Numbered from the stretch's first letter, positions 23,366 through 35,867 are shown. The stretch is DNA of 64,000 nt from Anaeramoeba flamelloides (GCA_027625915.1 JANTQA010000042.1:1190001-1254000); one strand, 5' to 3'. The notes: generated by a model not told the origin, from the sequence alone. Numbers and translations are program-made.

Positions 23366-26300
23366 TTAATATTCACAAAAAAAATTTGGCTCTTCGATTG
23401 GCAAACTGTCTTCAGATGATAAAATTTCAACAAAATCATCCTGGTCTATGATATCCAGATCCTCTGACTTTTCATCAAAATTTTTTAAATAATTGTCTAA
23501 AATTTTGTCAGATAATTGCCTAATTTCATTATTTTCATGATTGGATAACTTTTCAATTGTTTTTACTCCTCCTTTTTGCTCTACTAATTGTATGTAATGA
23601 TTGTAAGATTTCGAATTTTGTGCTTCATTTTCACCAATTTTCAATATTTTACTAATTGAAGTTAAAGATATGATTTTCATTCTTGGCAAAGTCGTTTTTT
23701 TTAGAAAATTTAGGATCTCTTTGAGTGCTCCAAGTGAAACCATTTTTGAGATTTGCTCCGCAGTTCCGCAATAAATTGCATTACTAATGATCCAGCATGC
23801 TTCGTTTCTGATATCCATTCTTTGATCTTGCGCAAGCAATTGGATGACGGGGGGGATGTAACCATTTTGAATCACTTTCTCAATTTGGGGAGGAGTCCCG
23901 GCGGTAATATTTGAAAGTATCCAACACACATTCTTTTTAATTTCTGCATGACTATGATGAATTAATTTTTTTAAAGCTTCCAAAATGCCAACAGAAATGA
24001 TTTTTTCAGTTGTAGAATGGTCTCCACTTACAAGGTTTCCAAATATTTCAAGTGTCGGTGCAAGAATCTCTATTGAGGTTGATCTATTGAGGTTTTAGTT
24101 TACATTATTATTTATATTCCAAATGTTCGGGTTTAGAATATTTTTAGATTTCTTTCAGATTCGGATGTATTAAATCCCTTTATTGTTTGTTTTCACATTT
24201 TTTATATTTTTTCAAGGTTTTTGGCAAAAATTAATTTTTTATTTGATAAATTTTTTTCAAGTATTTATTTTTTTTAAATTGTTTATGATAATTAAAAAAT
24301 ATAACTGGCGATTAGTTGATTATATTTTATTATTAATAACATAATATTAAATCTAAACTCTTTGAATAGTTTAAAATTTCGATAATTGAAAATCTAAAAT
24401 ATTTTTTTTTTTTTTTTTTGACCTTATTGTAAGCTTAATTTCAAAAATAGGGGCAAATTTTTGATTGAAAAAAAATTGTAGTTTCTCATTTAGTGAATAC
24501 CAAAACTCAACCCAGAAAAATCAGAACTTAAAACTAAAAAATAACTGTCTAAAACACCCTTTTCTGTTTTAATTATTATTTCTAATAAAAGAATAGAGAA
24601 AAAGAAACCCATTAAGAAAAAAATAAATCTGACCCTATTTTTGAAATGATTTTTCATCTTAAAATTTTCCATTTAAGATTCACCATTGCTTCCAAGAACC
24701 TTTTGAAACAACTTTCCATCAGAGTTATCAGATTTTTTACTATTCACCCATTTGGTATCAACCCAAACTTTCTTTGATACCTTTTTCACGAAAAAAAGAA
24801 TCTCAACAAAAGAAAGAAAAAGAAAAAGAAAAGAAAAGAAAACGAAAACAAAACCAATTTTTTGAATGTACAACAAAGAACTCAAAGATAAAATGAATAC
24901 GATCACATTCATCACATTGTCTCCAAATGAAAGAGAAAAGAAGATCTTATTTGATCTTGCTATTTCTTCACTTTTCAAGGAACCATTGTAACTCATTAAA
25001 GCAAATTTGGTTGATACTTGTTTTCGAAGCAAACACTTCTTGGGTGTTTTACTTTCTTTGAATTTTACAATCCCTTTCTCCAATGCTAATTAATCTCATC
25101 TCTTGAATATTAACGGTTTTCAAAAATGTTCTTGTTCATTCAACATAAAAATAACAATATGGAATCATTTTGAAAGAAAAATTGCAAAAAAATGAATTCA
25201 ACTTTGGGAAATTTTCATTAAAAAGAAGATTGTTTCTTGATATTAAATATTCAATAATGACTTTTAAAAGATATTGGGTTCAGAATATTTGGTTAACACA
25301 ACACACATACCAATAATTTAGAAAATACTAATGATGACCCTATTTTTGAAATTTAGCTTATTACTTTTTTAACAAATATTTTTGTTTTTAGTAAATTTTA
25401 AGTTTATTTCATCAATGAATTTATTCCAAGCTTCTTTATTTTATTTTTTTTTTTTTTTTGATCCAATGAATTAAGTTGGGATCACTTAAATTTTTTAATA
25501 AATGGTGAAATTTTATGGTCAATTTATCTTTTCTTGATAAATTATATTATTATATTTGATAAATTTATTTTTAAAATTTTTCATAGAGTTATTATTTAAC
25601 GTAAGATTTTGTTCACTAAAATACCCAATAAATTCTTTTTGATATATATTATTATTGATAATATGATATTTTTTTTTTATTTAATATTACAGTTTGTTTT
25701 AATATTTATTATTAATATTAAACACTTTATGGTCTGAAAAACTGTTTTTTATTGTTTTTGAACGATTTTTTAAAATTATTTTTAAAATTATTTTTAACCA
25801 AAAATATTTCGATATATTCTTTATTATTTCTTGAAATTGCAAAGTTGGTAAATATTTAGATTTGATAATAAAAAATTCTTTGAATTTTTAGGAATTTTAT
25901 TCATGGAAAAAATTAAAAATGAAATTAAGAAAAGAAAATATAAACGTATTACTGTAATAGTTCTATCAGTCTAAAAGTACACCCAGTTTCAATTACAGAT
26001 TGAATTTTTATAGATTCCCCATCAGAAAGATAACTTAAAGCATATAATGCATCAATGAGTAAAACTTGGTCTTCAGCATTTAGCAAAGAAACGAAGATTG
26101 GTAGTGTACATTTAACCTTTTTTGTTTTTTTGTTTTTTTTTTAAAAAAAAAAGAAATATTACATTCTAAAGCAAAATGTTGAGACTTCTATTAATAAAAG
26201 AATTCCCAAAATAACCAAAAGAAATATTTTTTTCTTTTCTTTATTTTTTTTCTTTTTATTTTTTTATTGATAATTTTTATAAAAAAGTGGCCAGTAACCG

Positions 26301-29300
26301 AACAAAACCGTTAGATCATGTTTTCAAATTGATGGTTATTTTAGTTTTAGAGAAGGAATATAACCATAAGAAACAAATTATCGGTCGTTCTTTTTTTTAT
26401 TTTTAAAAATTCTGAACTTCTTTTCTTTATCTTTCCAGTATGACCTCTCGTTATACTTGTATTTGTGGAAAATTTGAAGGAACAATTTATTGCAAGTGCA
26501 CTCTCAATCTTTATTTATAACCCCATCTGAAACATTATTATTCACAAAAAAATTGTGAGAACTGTCAAAGACTTTATGTATAAAAAAAAAAAAAAAAAAA
26601 AACTGGTTTTCCCATTCTGTATCCCCTTTTTTTCTTCAAAAAACCAAAATCCTCATTTATTCGTAATCAATTACGTTCATTTTTGAGTGTTCTTGAATGC
26701 ACCAAAGAAGTTTTTTTACTCACCCAAAATCTTTAAAAAAAAAAAAAAAGCAATCTCCAATCAACTTTGAGGTTGATCAACATCAACGATGATTGGAGAT
26801 TTTTTCTTTTCTTTTCTCATTTCAAAAAATTTTCTACAATTCATCCAAATAAGAAACAATTGAAACTGAATTTTTTTTTTCTCAAACTTTTAAAAAACTG
26901 GTCTTTATTTTTGATTTCCCATATTTTCCTCAGACTTTTTTCTGAAAAGCGACTCGAGTTTATTCAATACATATTTGCCGAAAAATACGTAGACAGTACT
27001 TATCGCAATCGAAAGTGCCATTTATGTTGTGCCAGTTTTTTATAAAAATAGACATTGTTATTGAATGAATTCCAAAACTCTAAGAAAAAACTTATATTTT
27101 TGAATTTGAAAAGAAAAATTATATAATAAGTTGTGGTAAATTTTACCCTTGATGGGATAGTAAACAAAAAAAAATCTTCACGTAAATCCACTAAAAAATT
27201 AAAAAAAATATTACAGCATCTTGAAATAGAAAAAAGAATATTGAATAAAAAATCTGATTAGTAAAATATCAGGCTTACTTTAAATGCTATTTTCCTAAAT
27301 TAACTATTGTTTTTAAAAGTGTGATCCATTTTTTTCAATTTTTGAAAAATTGAAAATCCAATAAATTTTCAAAAAAAATATTTTCTTTGAAAGAAGAAAG
27401 AGATCTTATTACTTGTCTATAACCCGTACAAAAATACACTTTAAATATAAAAAACTACAAAGTTTTAAAAATAACCCAGTATAAAAAATATACTCCATTC
27501 CAAAAAAAATATAATAACACAAGTGTAAATATGGAATGTTCTAAAAAATAGAGTTTTTACGATTTTGGAGATAAATAAAGAGTTCCATGCATTTATCAGA
27601 ATTTTGGTAATAGTAAACGAAACCCCAGTTTTGATTTTTGAGCTTGAATGGATTGTCAATAAGCCAAATTTCAAAATTAGTGGCAAACTTTTTTATAATT
27701 ATTTTTTGCTTGTTTCATTTGTCTTTCAAAAAATTAAATGATTACACTATATTTATATTTATTAATCTATATTGGTTATTATCTCTAAACATTTTAATAA
27801 AATACGTTATTATTCAAAAAAAAAACAATTAAACAAATTTTTTTACGATGGAAAATCTGCCCCTATTTTTGAAATTTAGCTTATAAAATCGTTTGGTGAA
27901 TATCAATACTTTGTTTGAAAAATGATTTTTTTTAAAAATAGAGTAGTTGTGTAATTTATAACGATCATTGTTTAAAAATACAAACAATTGCTTAATTTAA
28001 TATATATATATATATATATTGCTTTAAAAGAAATAGTTTTAGGCAATCATACCTATTGCCTAATTAGTAATATTTTAAACAATTTTATTTAATGTAAGCA
28101 AAAAGAATTGAAACTATTCCAAACAATTGGAAAATTTATTTATAAAAAGAACTTGTTTTGTAAAATAAGAAATATACAAAAATTGATAATAAAAGAATCA
28201 TTTTAAAATTCAAAAAAATAAAAATTTAATATTAGGTTACTCAAAAATGTTCAACATTTCAAATAAAAAAAAATTTTGATCAATATTCAAAATTTTAATT
28301 TTTCATTGATAAAACAATATAGAATAGATATTAAATTTATATATTTAATGTAAGATTTATTTATTTTTCACATATAACTAATTATTAAATTTTTTGGAAT
28401 AGTTACAAAATACTAAAATAAAAAAAGTAAAATAGCAAAATAACAAAAAAAAAAAAAAAAAAAAAACACCCAAAAGATAAACTAATGTTTTGTAAAAAAA
28501 TGATTTTAGTAAAATACATTTTTAATAAATTTTAAAATTTTTTATTCTAAATTATAAAGCTAATGAAAGTTTCTCTTATCCTTTAGCTCCTTTATTAATA
28601 AAAGTTCTGATTTGCTTAAAAATTCAAAAAAAAGAAAAAAATGGCAAATAATCCAATAAAATTGAGAACTTATAAAAAAAAAAAACAATTTTTTAAACTA
28701 AAAATCATTAATAAAATTAATCTTTAAAAACAAAATCTTGAATAAAATTGAATTTAGGGGAATAAGTTCAATTTTTATGAAATAAGTTCTTTCTATTAAA
28801 CAAATGATTTATTAATTGCTCAATAATTGTCTGAATTGTTCAGTTTATCGAATGATTGCGAATAAAACAATCAATTGTGTAAATTATTTTGATTTCGCAA
28901 TAGAAAATATATTACACAATATTAATTATTAATTACGCAACCACTGTTTCTTTTACACAAACCAATTATACTATTACGAAACGACTCTAATTGAAAGAAA
29001 GGTATTCACCAAACGATTTTTTGATTAAAATTATTATTAGTCTATTAAGATAATCAGATATTATATTTACAATTACCAAATTTCGGATAAATACATGGAA
29101 TTCTTTATTTATCTCGAAAATCGTAAAAACTCTATTTTTTACAACATTCATATTTACATTAGTGGATTATTTAATACTTTATAAAAATTAATTTCTTTAT
29201 TCGACAATGATTTTGAATCAATTTTTCTTTTTGTGGAACAAAAGAAAAAAAAAACAGAAAAAAATCAAACCATAAATAAATTAAAAATTCCCCCAAAAAC

Positions 29301-31481
29301 TTTATTGAAACCTGTAAAATTCAACTTAAAACCGAAAGAAATACTTTTTAATATGATTATTTCTAAATAATAATTAATAACACAACCTTAATTATTTTGG
29401 CGAGTTAGTGATAATACAAAAGATTAAAAGTATTAATAGATTTTGAATAAAATTTCTTAATTTTTTAAATATTTCCAAACAAATAAAATTAATAATTTTC
29501 TATTAATAATTAAAAATAAATTAATAAATATTATCAAATAACTTATTTTAAGAAAAAACAAACTTTTTTTTTTTTTTTTAATTGAGGAAGAAGTGTAAAT
29601 TACACTTCAGGGTGTCCTTATACATAAATTCCCTTTCATAAATTTAAACTTAAAATCATAAACTTCACGATTATTAATTAACAAAAAAAATTTTAAACTA
29701 CAAAAAAACAAATTTGTTATTTATACTCCAAATAATTCTCAAAATATTGCCTATTCTTTTAAATTTCAAGAAATCTAATAAATATTTGAAAATAAAATTA
29801 AGGATCAATTTTTCTAGATCTTCAAGGATTAAATATTTGGTTTATTGTTAAGTACTTAGCGTTTAAAGCACTTAATCTGTTAAAGAGAGAATTCTGAAGT
29901 GAATAAATTCTCAGCTTGGAATTCAAAGAGTGGATAAACACAGTAATTTCTGATGTTTTGTAAGTACAAATAACATTGAAAATCAAATCTTATTTTAAAA
30001 ACTCAAGAATAATAAACCAAATACTTCCTTATTTTAGAGAACCAAATCAAGTTTAAAATGCTTCTAATTGCTAAAAAGTTTGATTTCCTAAAAATAAAAT
30101 GGTTTGTAAATTTTTATTTTGCTAAACTCAAAAATCCCAAACAAAAATGATAGATCTTTTGACTGAAAATTAAATTAGTTGTAAAAGAAAAACGAATTCT
30201 TTTTAAAAATAATAACTCATTTTTCGAAAAGTCTGTTAGGGAATTTCTTTATCGAGTTTAATTTGAACCCTTTGTGAAAATAATTACTCATTTGCCTTTG
30301 GAAAAAAAAATAAATAAGATTTTACTAATCCATTAAGGTCTCCCTTATTTGAAAAAATTTAGTAATTTTTGAGTTCAAAGGAATTCTTAAAGTCTTCACA
30401 TTTTGCCGTTGAATTTGATTAATATTTTTTTTTTATTTGAGAAAATAGGGTTTAGTAAATGATTGGTGAAGGAACAAATGAAGAAATTTATAAAAAGAAA
30501 AAAAGAAATTTGATACTTGAGAAAAGTTTGCTTCTGGTTTTCCACGGCAGAGATTTAACAGTACCCAACAAATGATTTTAATGATCTCTAAATTATTTTG
30601 ATAAATATTAAAAAGGTTTATCAGTTTTTTTAAAGAGTTCGGGTGATTAAGGATCATGTCTCGGTATTGTGAACAATCCCCAGCAATATTTCCAAATGCC
30701 CATACGGATTGTTCAATGATATTTGGATCCTTAGATGAAAGGTGATTGAAAATGTGTGAAATAGCATCAAGATCTACAATGCGTTTGCATTCTTCGTGTG
30801 ATCCACTACACAAGTTTGAAAGGATCCATAATGATTCAAACTTTTTGCATTATTTTAATTGTTTTTTTTTTTGTAAAAGTTTGAAAGAGTGAAAGGTTAT
30901 TTCGATTAAATTTCGAGTTGGTTTAGTGAAACGTGGGCGAGAGATTTAATCTTACTATTAATTTTTGATCATTTCCCTTGAGGAATGAAATAAATTTGGG
31001 AACGATTCCCGAAGAAATAACCAAACTATTTGGTGGTTGTTCTTCAACACTTAAAAGTTTCCTTATCTCTTCGGTGCCATTTCTTATTGATTTCTTATCA
31101 TTTGAGTTTATTAATTTGATAGAACTATTTAAATTGTTTGTCTAAATTTTTAAAAAGAATTTGAAGATCGTGTGTATTTTTGTAATTTCAAATAAGAAGT
31201 TAAAGAAAGAAAGATTTATTTTTGGGAATGAACACGAATGGGTTGCTCTAAAATAGGCAAACAGAGTTGTGAAAATTTACTGAAAGGGGCATTTTGTTGG
31301 AATTGGAACTGTCTTGTTCAACTAACTTTCCAAGGTTTCTTTTTTTCGTTAAGTTCTCCTTCCTTTTGTTTTTTGAAAATTTGACCGTAATTTCAGCTCT
31401 TTTCAGTACTGAGTTCCCTATTGACTGTTTTTGTTTGAATTTTTTTTCTCTTCTTCTTAATTTGTTTTGAAAATCTGACAT
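23366..31481 (-). CDS. Importin subunit alpha (karyopherin alpha)
   Basis: Nuclear import adaptor that binds classical NLS cargo and importin beta. Five minus-strand exons: 31481-31281, 31141-30956, 30840-30517, 26116-25953 and 24083-23366. All GT-AG phases agree and the total is 530 residues, the usual family length. Exon 1 encodes the importin-beta-binding domain (KLRRREKKFKQKQ, then KNKRKENLTKKRNL). Exons 2-5 encode about ten ARM repeats with conserved W/N ladder motifs: SLWILSNLCSG, SVWAFGNIAGDC, ICWVLLNLCRG, ALYALSYLSDG, IFGNLVSGD, CWILSNITAG, CWIISNAI. These form the NLS grooves; the fourth and fifth repeats depart from the usual W. The C-terminus is acidic. Introns are 139, 115, 4400 and 1869 nt; the two long ones are packed with repeats. 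Exon 4, 164 nt, supplies the repeat otherwise missing between exons 3 and 5. Confidence 0.92.
24430..25365. mobile_element. TIR element (family M3, long form) in importin intron 4
   Basis: About 935 bp bounded by inverted ends. The left begins TAAGCTTAATTTCAAAAATA then GGGGCA; the right is the inverse of TAAGCTAAATTTCAAAAATA then GGGTCA. The same ends bound a 225-bp element at 27659-27883. It encloses the minus-strand ORF at 24490-25083, so it may be a cargo-bearing or once autonomous relative of the short form. No transposase motif recognised. Confidence 0.55.
24490..25083 (-). CDS. Hypothetical membrane protein ORF with one in-frame stop
   Basis: The minus strand is open from a TAA just above 25083 to 24673, a TAA follows, and the same frame stays open for 60 more codons to 24490. 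The first part lacks an ATG until MSYNGSLK (about residue 30) and carries a long hydrophobic stretch, VIVFILSLSSLLYI through FVFVFFSFLFLFLSF, that could form two membrane helices, then a polar tail. The second part starts MENFKMKNHFKNR and has one hydrophobic segment, FFLMGFFFSILLLEIII. It lies inside importin intron 4 and inside a TIR element, in the host gene's orientation. It could be element cargo, a decaying gene or chance. No family recognised. Confidence 0.35.
26440..26520 (+). other. 26-codon ORF with two CxC pairs, possibly exonic
   Basis: Follows a good acceptor-like CTTTATCTTTCCAG. It reads MTSRYTCICGKF, then a short linker, then YCKCTLNLYL and TAA. The CxC-11-CxC spacing could bind metal. 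It lies in importin intron 3 on the opposite strand. No family match; may be chance. Confidence 0.2.
26750..26808. other. Compact hairpin: candidate structured RNA or foldback
   Basis: A 12-bp stem (AATCTCCAATCA with TGATTGGAGATT) encloses a second stem (GTTGAT with ATCAAC, loop CAAC). It is followed by a T run on the plus strand and, on the minus strand, also by a T run from the preceding A tract. GC content is higher than its surroundings. It sits in importin intron 3. Confidence 0.4.
27659..27883. mobile_element. MITE family M3, short form
   Basis: The left end ATAAGCCAAATTTCAAAATT, continuing AGTGGCAAA, is matched by the inverted right end (CTGCCCCTATTTTTGAAAT then TTAGCTTAT). It shares ends with the long form at 24430-25365. 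Confidence 0.6.
27886..29023. mobile_element. TIR element of about 1.1 kb, no ORF
   Basis: Inverted ends AAATCGTTTGGTGAATA and TATTCACCAAACGATTTTT. The interior is AT-rich with many short palindromes around CAATTG, a TA microsatellite near 28000-28020, and no coding frame. It abuts the M3 short form. Confidence 0.5.
29580..29690 (+). repeat. Dispersed repeat R3, short copy
   Basis: Contains GGAAGAAGTGTAAATTACAC, TAAATTCCCTTTCATAAAT and CACGATTATTAATTAAC, matching 13185-13290 and 54315-54430. Lies in importin intron 3. Confidence 0.55.
29830..29980 (+). repeat. Dispersed repeat R4, copy 1
   Basis: Shares TAATCTGTTAAAGAGAGAAT, TCTGAAGTGA and AATTCAAAGAGT with 48365-48515. Two copies seen, in importin intron 3 and downstream of the DUF4419 gene. 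Confidence 0.5.
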
Positions 31482-32344
31482 TCAAAGTAGTTATGTATCT
31501 TAAAAAGGTTTTATTAAATTTGTAAATTGATGAAAAATAAAATGTTAAATACATTTGTAGATCGTTAAAGTATTTGTCTTCTTCATATTTTTAAATCTTT
31601 TGATGCAATTTTTGTGGTTTTATCTTTTTTTTTGACTTTGGAAAAAAAGAAATCCAACCAAATTTTCAATTTTGTGTCAAAGATACTTTAAAATTGAAAT
31701 AGATTATTTTTTGTTGATATTGTGATGCCCATGTTTTTTTGGTTCTTAGTTGACTTGTATATAACTTTGTATGAAAATTATAGGCTGTTAAAAAATGATT
31801 ATTTTAATAATCAGTTTCTGAAATCTAATTTGGCCAGCAAGGAAAGTAGAATAGTTTGAAATGTATTTAATAATAAGTCAAATTTTTAATATCTAATTGT
31901 TGCGATTTTCATTTAGTTTTGGTTTTATTTCAATTATCTTCAATATAATTATAAATTTTTGTTTCCAAAATTGAGTAATTTGTAAAAGAATAGGTTGTGT
32001 CTTCTTATTATCATTTGTAGATTGGAAAAAATGAGTCTTCCCGTTCACACTCCGAAAATAAAAAAGTTCCTTTTTACTTTCAAAAATGTTGTTTTTGATC
32101 CAACTTTTTTAAAGATTTTTTGTTTGCTAAGAAGATACAAACTTTGTTTTTTTGTACACTTAGAAGGATATTTTTGTTCACTTACATTTTTGTCTTTAAA
32201 TTCATATTTAAAAATTACTCACTGGAAAAATAATTTTTTTATATTTTACTCGTACCTAACTTAACTATGGTTCAAAAGTTAAAATGAGTAATCACTAAAA
32301 AAAAAAACAGTTAAAGAAAGAAGAATCTGGAATACTCTCAGGGA

Positions 32345-32345
<1 letters not shown>

Positions 32346-32380
<35 letters not shown>
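32346..32380. repeat. TA dinucleotide microsatellite
   Basis: Uninterrupted alternating TA run of about 34 bases. Confidence 0.95.
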
Positions 32381-32382
<2 letters not shown>

Positions 32383-33719
32383 AAATCTACTCAAAAATAA
32401 AAAAGAAGAATTCATATTGATAGATCTCCATTTTCATAACTTCATGAAGAAGTACTATTTTTAAATCAACCATTTTCTTTTTTTTGTGAATGTTTATTAC
32501 TTTTTTCACAAAAAAACTTTAAAAATAAAATTTTCAAAATTAAAAAGAAAAATCACCTTTTTGTTATTTCTATCAATATGATAAAATGTAAAAAATAATT
32601 CTTGATTTTTGTCTGTAGTTTCAATATCAGATAAAATGAGATATCTTTTTTTGATAACAATATAAAAAATGTTTAACATTTTAAGGTGTGAATTCAAATA
32701 ATTAATAAATTAAGAAAATTTTGTGAACAATTTTTTTTGGTCACGAATTCTGCTTTCATATAGGATACTAAAAAATCTAAAATTTTACTTTTCATTGATG
32801 TTTCCACGATTTTCTTAACATCTTTATTCACCAGTAACAATTTTAATTACAAAAATTTACAAAAAAAAAAAAAAAAATCAGTTCAAGGGTTGGAAGTGGG
32901 TGATTTTTTTTGGTGAAAACCAGGCCACAAATCATTTTTTAGTTTTTAATTTTTGTGAATTCACCTTTTAAGATTTTATGATTTTTGTGTAAAAATATTT
33001 TTATCTTAAAAAAAAACTGATAAGATAGTTAAATATTAAAAAAAAAATACAATTGAACCAGGTAAAAGAAATATTAAATTATATTGAAAATCTGAAAATA
33101 AAAAAATTTAAAAGAGTTTATTACCAATAATTTTTTCCTACAAAAAGATTAAAAATACAATCAAAAATCAAAAAAATCTAACCAGTTAGAGGATTTAAAA
33201 AAATTGAGAATTTAATTTTATATTATCGATGTTGAAAATAATCACTGGTTTTGATTCAATTGAAAAAACTAATTATAAAAATAACATCATATTATAATTA
33301 ATAATATATTTAATAAATGACTGTTTAACTATAATAATAAGAATATTTCAGTTGTTAAAAAAAAAAAGATAATTTTTTTTATTCATAACAGAGGTAATGA
33401 ATTATAGAACCAAACACTAGACCTATTTTTATTAATCAAAATTTACCAAGAATATTTATAAATATAATATACAAAACAATTTAACGAGATTGGGAATTTA
33501 TTCATGAATCTTAATTTGGGTTAAAAAAATATAAATACTTGTATTTTAGTATTATATTTCTAAAATATAATTAATAAAACTAAATAAAATTTTTAATATT
33601 TAAATAATAAATCTAGAGTATAACTATTTAATTGCTAATTTTTTGAACACAATTAATTGTAAAATAAATAGAAAAACAATCAAAAAAAGTCATTTTAAAT
33701 AAAATTATCAAAATTTTGT

Positions 33720-35510
33720 TTTTTATAAAATATCATCAAGCAGAGGAATTTAGTATATTCCAAGGAGATCCTTCATCTCAAATAATATATACTCTAATTT
33801 AAAATTTTTTTTATGAAAAATAATACCATTAAAAGTTCATTACAAAATTTATGTAGATGATTTAATCCTAATTATAAAGGAAATGAAATCAATGAAAATA
33901 AAAAAGAAAAACCAATTTAGGTTAATTTTATTCAATTTGGATTCAAATCTTATTAAAGATAAAGCCACTTCAAAATTTAAAACAATTAAATAGTTGAGTA
34001 TTAATTTAAATAAAATTTTACATCTAGTTAATAATTTAAAAAAAATCTAAAAAGATCGATATAATCGTTTTATAAAAAGTGAAGACTTTTTTGAAAACTT
34101 TCATTTATTTTTCTGTTTTAAAAAGGTGAAAAAATCTACAGAATTAAATCTAATTGTAAGTTTTCCATTTTAAAAAAGTGAAGGATCAATCTTTAAATGT
34201 GGTTCAGAGGTTAGGGTGTGAAGCAAAGTCTTTTTCTTTAGTTTTCACTATCTTAAAATAGAAAACTTCAAAAAAGTTTTATTTCTGATAAATCTTATAA
34301 TAAAAAAAAAAAATTCCACTTTTTAAAAAAGACTAAAAAAACTTTAGATAATTATTTAATAACAATAATTCTAAAAATAACTTAAAAAATAAAATTATTA
34401 TATAGTTTATATTAAGTCAATTAAAATATGGATTAGAAAATTTTTAACAATGAAATAAAAAAAATAAATTACAAAAATATTTGGATTAATTTGCATTTTA
34501 CTGAAATACACAAAATAAACAGAAATAAGTTAATTCTTATTTATAAAATAGAATTTAAAATTAAAAATATAGTATTTTTTAATATAAAAAAGAAATTCAA
34601 ATTTAAAAAAAAATAAAAAACAATATCTTTTCCTTATTTGGAAAAAAATAATAAAATTCAATAAGTTAACAAACACAAAATAATAAACTGAAATTCAAAT
34701 CATCTTATTGAACTAAAAAAGAAATGAAAAAGTACGCATATAATGAGTTGTTGAATCCCAAAAATGGAAAACTCCTTTTACTTTCTTTTTTTTTCTTAAA
34801 TATTAAAATTAACCCCTTTAGGTTTTCTTGGGTTTTCCGTTTATTTGTAAAATCAATAGATTTTCGTTAGGTTTTTTTGAGTTTTCTATTTATTTGGAAA
34901 ATCGATAGATTTTCCAAATAAAATAGAAAACCTCAAAAAAACCTAGAACAATTCACAGATAAAACTGATCAATCCAAGAAAACTACCATTATCTTTTTAC
35001 AAAATTCAAAAGAATGGTTGAAAAATCTAAGATTTTAATCAATTCTTATGAATTTTAGAAAACCTAGGCATTCTGTGGTATTCTGTGACACTCTGCAGCA
35101 CTTTACGGCACTATAAGCCACTTTACGACACACATCCCAAAAATAATTCAAAAATATTTGAGAATATTTCAAAATTATTTATTATAAACTCAAATGGATA
35201 CAAGTTATCATTTAAGTTCCACATTCTAAAAGTCAGGATTTTTTATTAATTACCTAAAAAGATATTATTATGTCATAAATTAAGACTCAAATAAATCGAT
35301 TTTTTTGATGATTAAAGTATGAACAGAAGGAAATATAGAAAAATATGGATCATTTTTTAAGGGTATACCCTTCCTATGAAAATAATAGATTAAAAATCTA
35401 AATGAATTCAAAAAAAAAAAAATCTTAATTAATCAAAACAATTTGGAATTATTCTCATTAAGGAATAATTGTGTAATATGTGAGTTTAATCTTAAATTTT
35501 TGGATGGGGA
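33720..35510 (+). mobile_element. Non-LTR retrotransposon (LINE) relic, copy L1
   Basis: RT landmarks in order: EEFSIFQGDPSSQ (33743-33781), KIYVDDLILIIK (33844-33879, in another frame), a YLGIxL-like LSINLNK (about 33990-34010) and a YxLLYGLE-like segment near 34395-34440. Then KKEMKKYAYNELLNPKNGK leads into a hairpin block (34770-35130). Beyond it are FFINYLKRYYYVIN and DHFLRVYPSYENNR (35335-35380), matching the knuckle region of copy L3. There are many stops and several frame changes, plus a separate insertion-like foldback at about 34075-34325. The 5' half (endonuclease) is not visible. The QGDP plus YVDD pair indicates a non-LTR type RT. Confidence 0.75.
34770..35130. repeat. Hairpin block inside LINE copy L1
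   Basis: Palindromic modules in order: GGTTTTCTTGGGTTTTCCG and the TTTGGAAAATCGATAGATTT / TCCAAATA pair; AATTCAAAAGAATGG with ATTCTTATGAATTTTAG; then short GC-richer repeats of the type CTCTGCAGCACTTTACGGCAC. It interrupts the LINE coding match at the same point as in copies L2 and L3. Confidence 0.7.
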
Positions 35511-35867
35511 TTTAAGTATAAGGGTAACTAGAGTGAAATTTATACTTATTCATTTTTAAAAAATTAAAAGTAATTATTTTTGGAAATAGGATATTTTTGA
35601 AACGAATTTAAGTAAGATATTTTAAAACTTTGTGGTTTGAATAGTGATTATTAAATCTTTAAATTTGTCTTGAAATATAAATTATTTTCTGAAATTCTTT
35701 GGGTTTTTTTACTAATACAAGATTTTATTTTTATTTAACTTTTACAACAGATATCATTACTAATCGATTTTTTTTAGAATAATTTGAACCATGTCATAGA
35801 AATCCGATTTACATTCAATCACAATATACTCCAATTTTGGACTTCTCTCTGTTAGATTCCAATCGGG

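Larger units (their letters stand above)
27508..29176. mobile_element. Large inverted-repeat element enclosing two smaller ones
   Basis: Arms of about 120 bp: 27508-27630 and its inverse at 29050-29176, sharing AAAAAATAGAGTTTTTACGA and GAGATAAATAAAGA. Inside lie two smaller TIR elements placed end to end (27659-27883 and 27886-29023). A partial arm also occurs, in the orientation of the right arm, at 18245-18305 in the RRM gene intron. No ORF of note. Confidence 0.55.

Noticed and set aside
31995-32264. 89-codon plus-strand ORF
   Set aside because: Biased F/L/K/C composition, no domain, no supporting splice or start context.
32346-32380. TA run considered as an origin or attachment site
   Set aside because: A simple microsatellite; nothing else in the context supports a special role.
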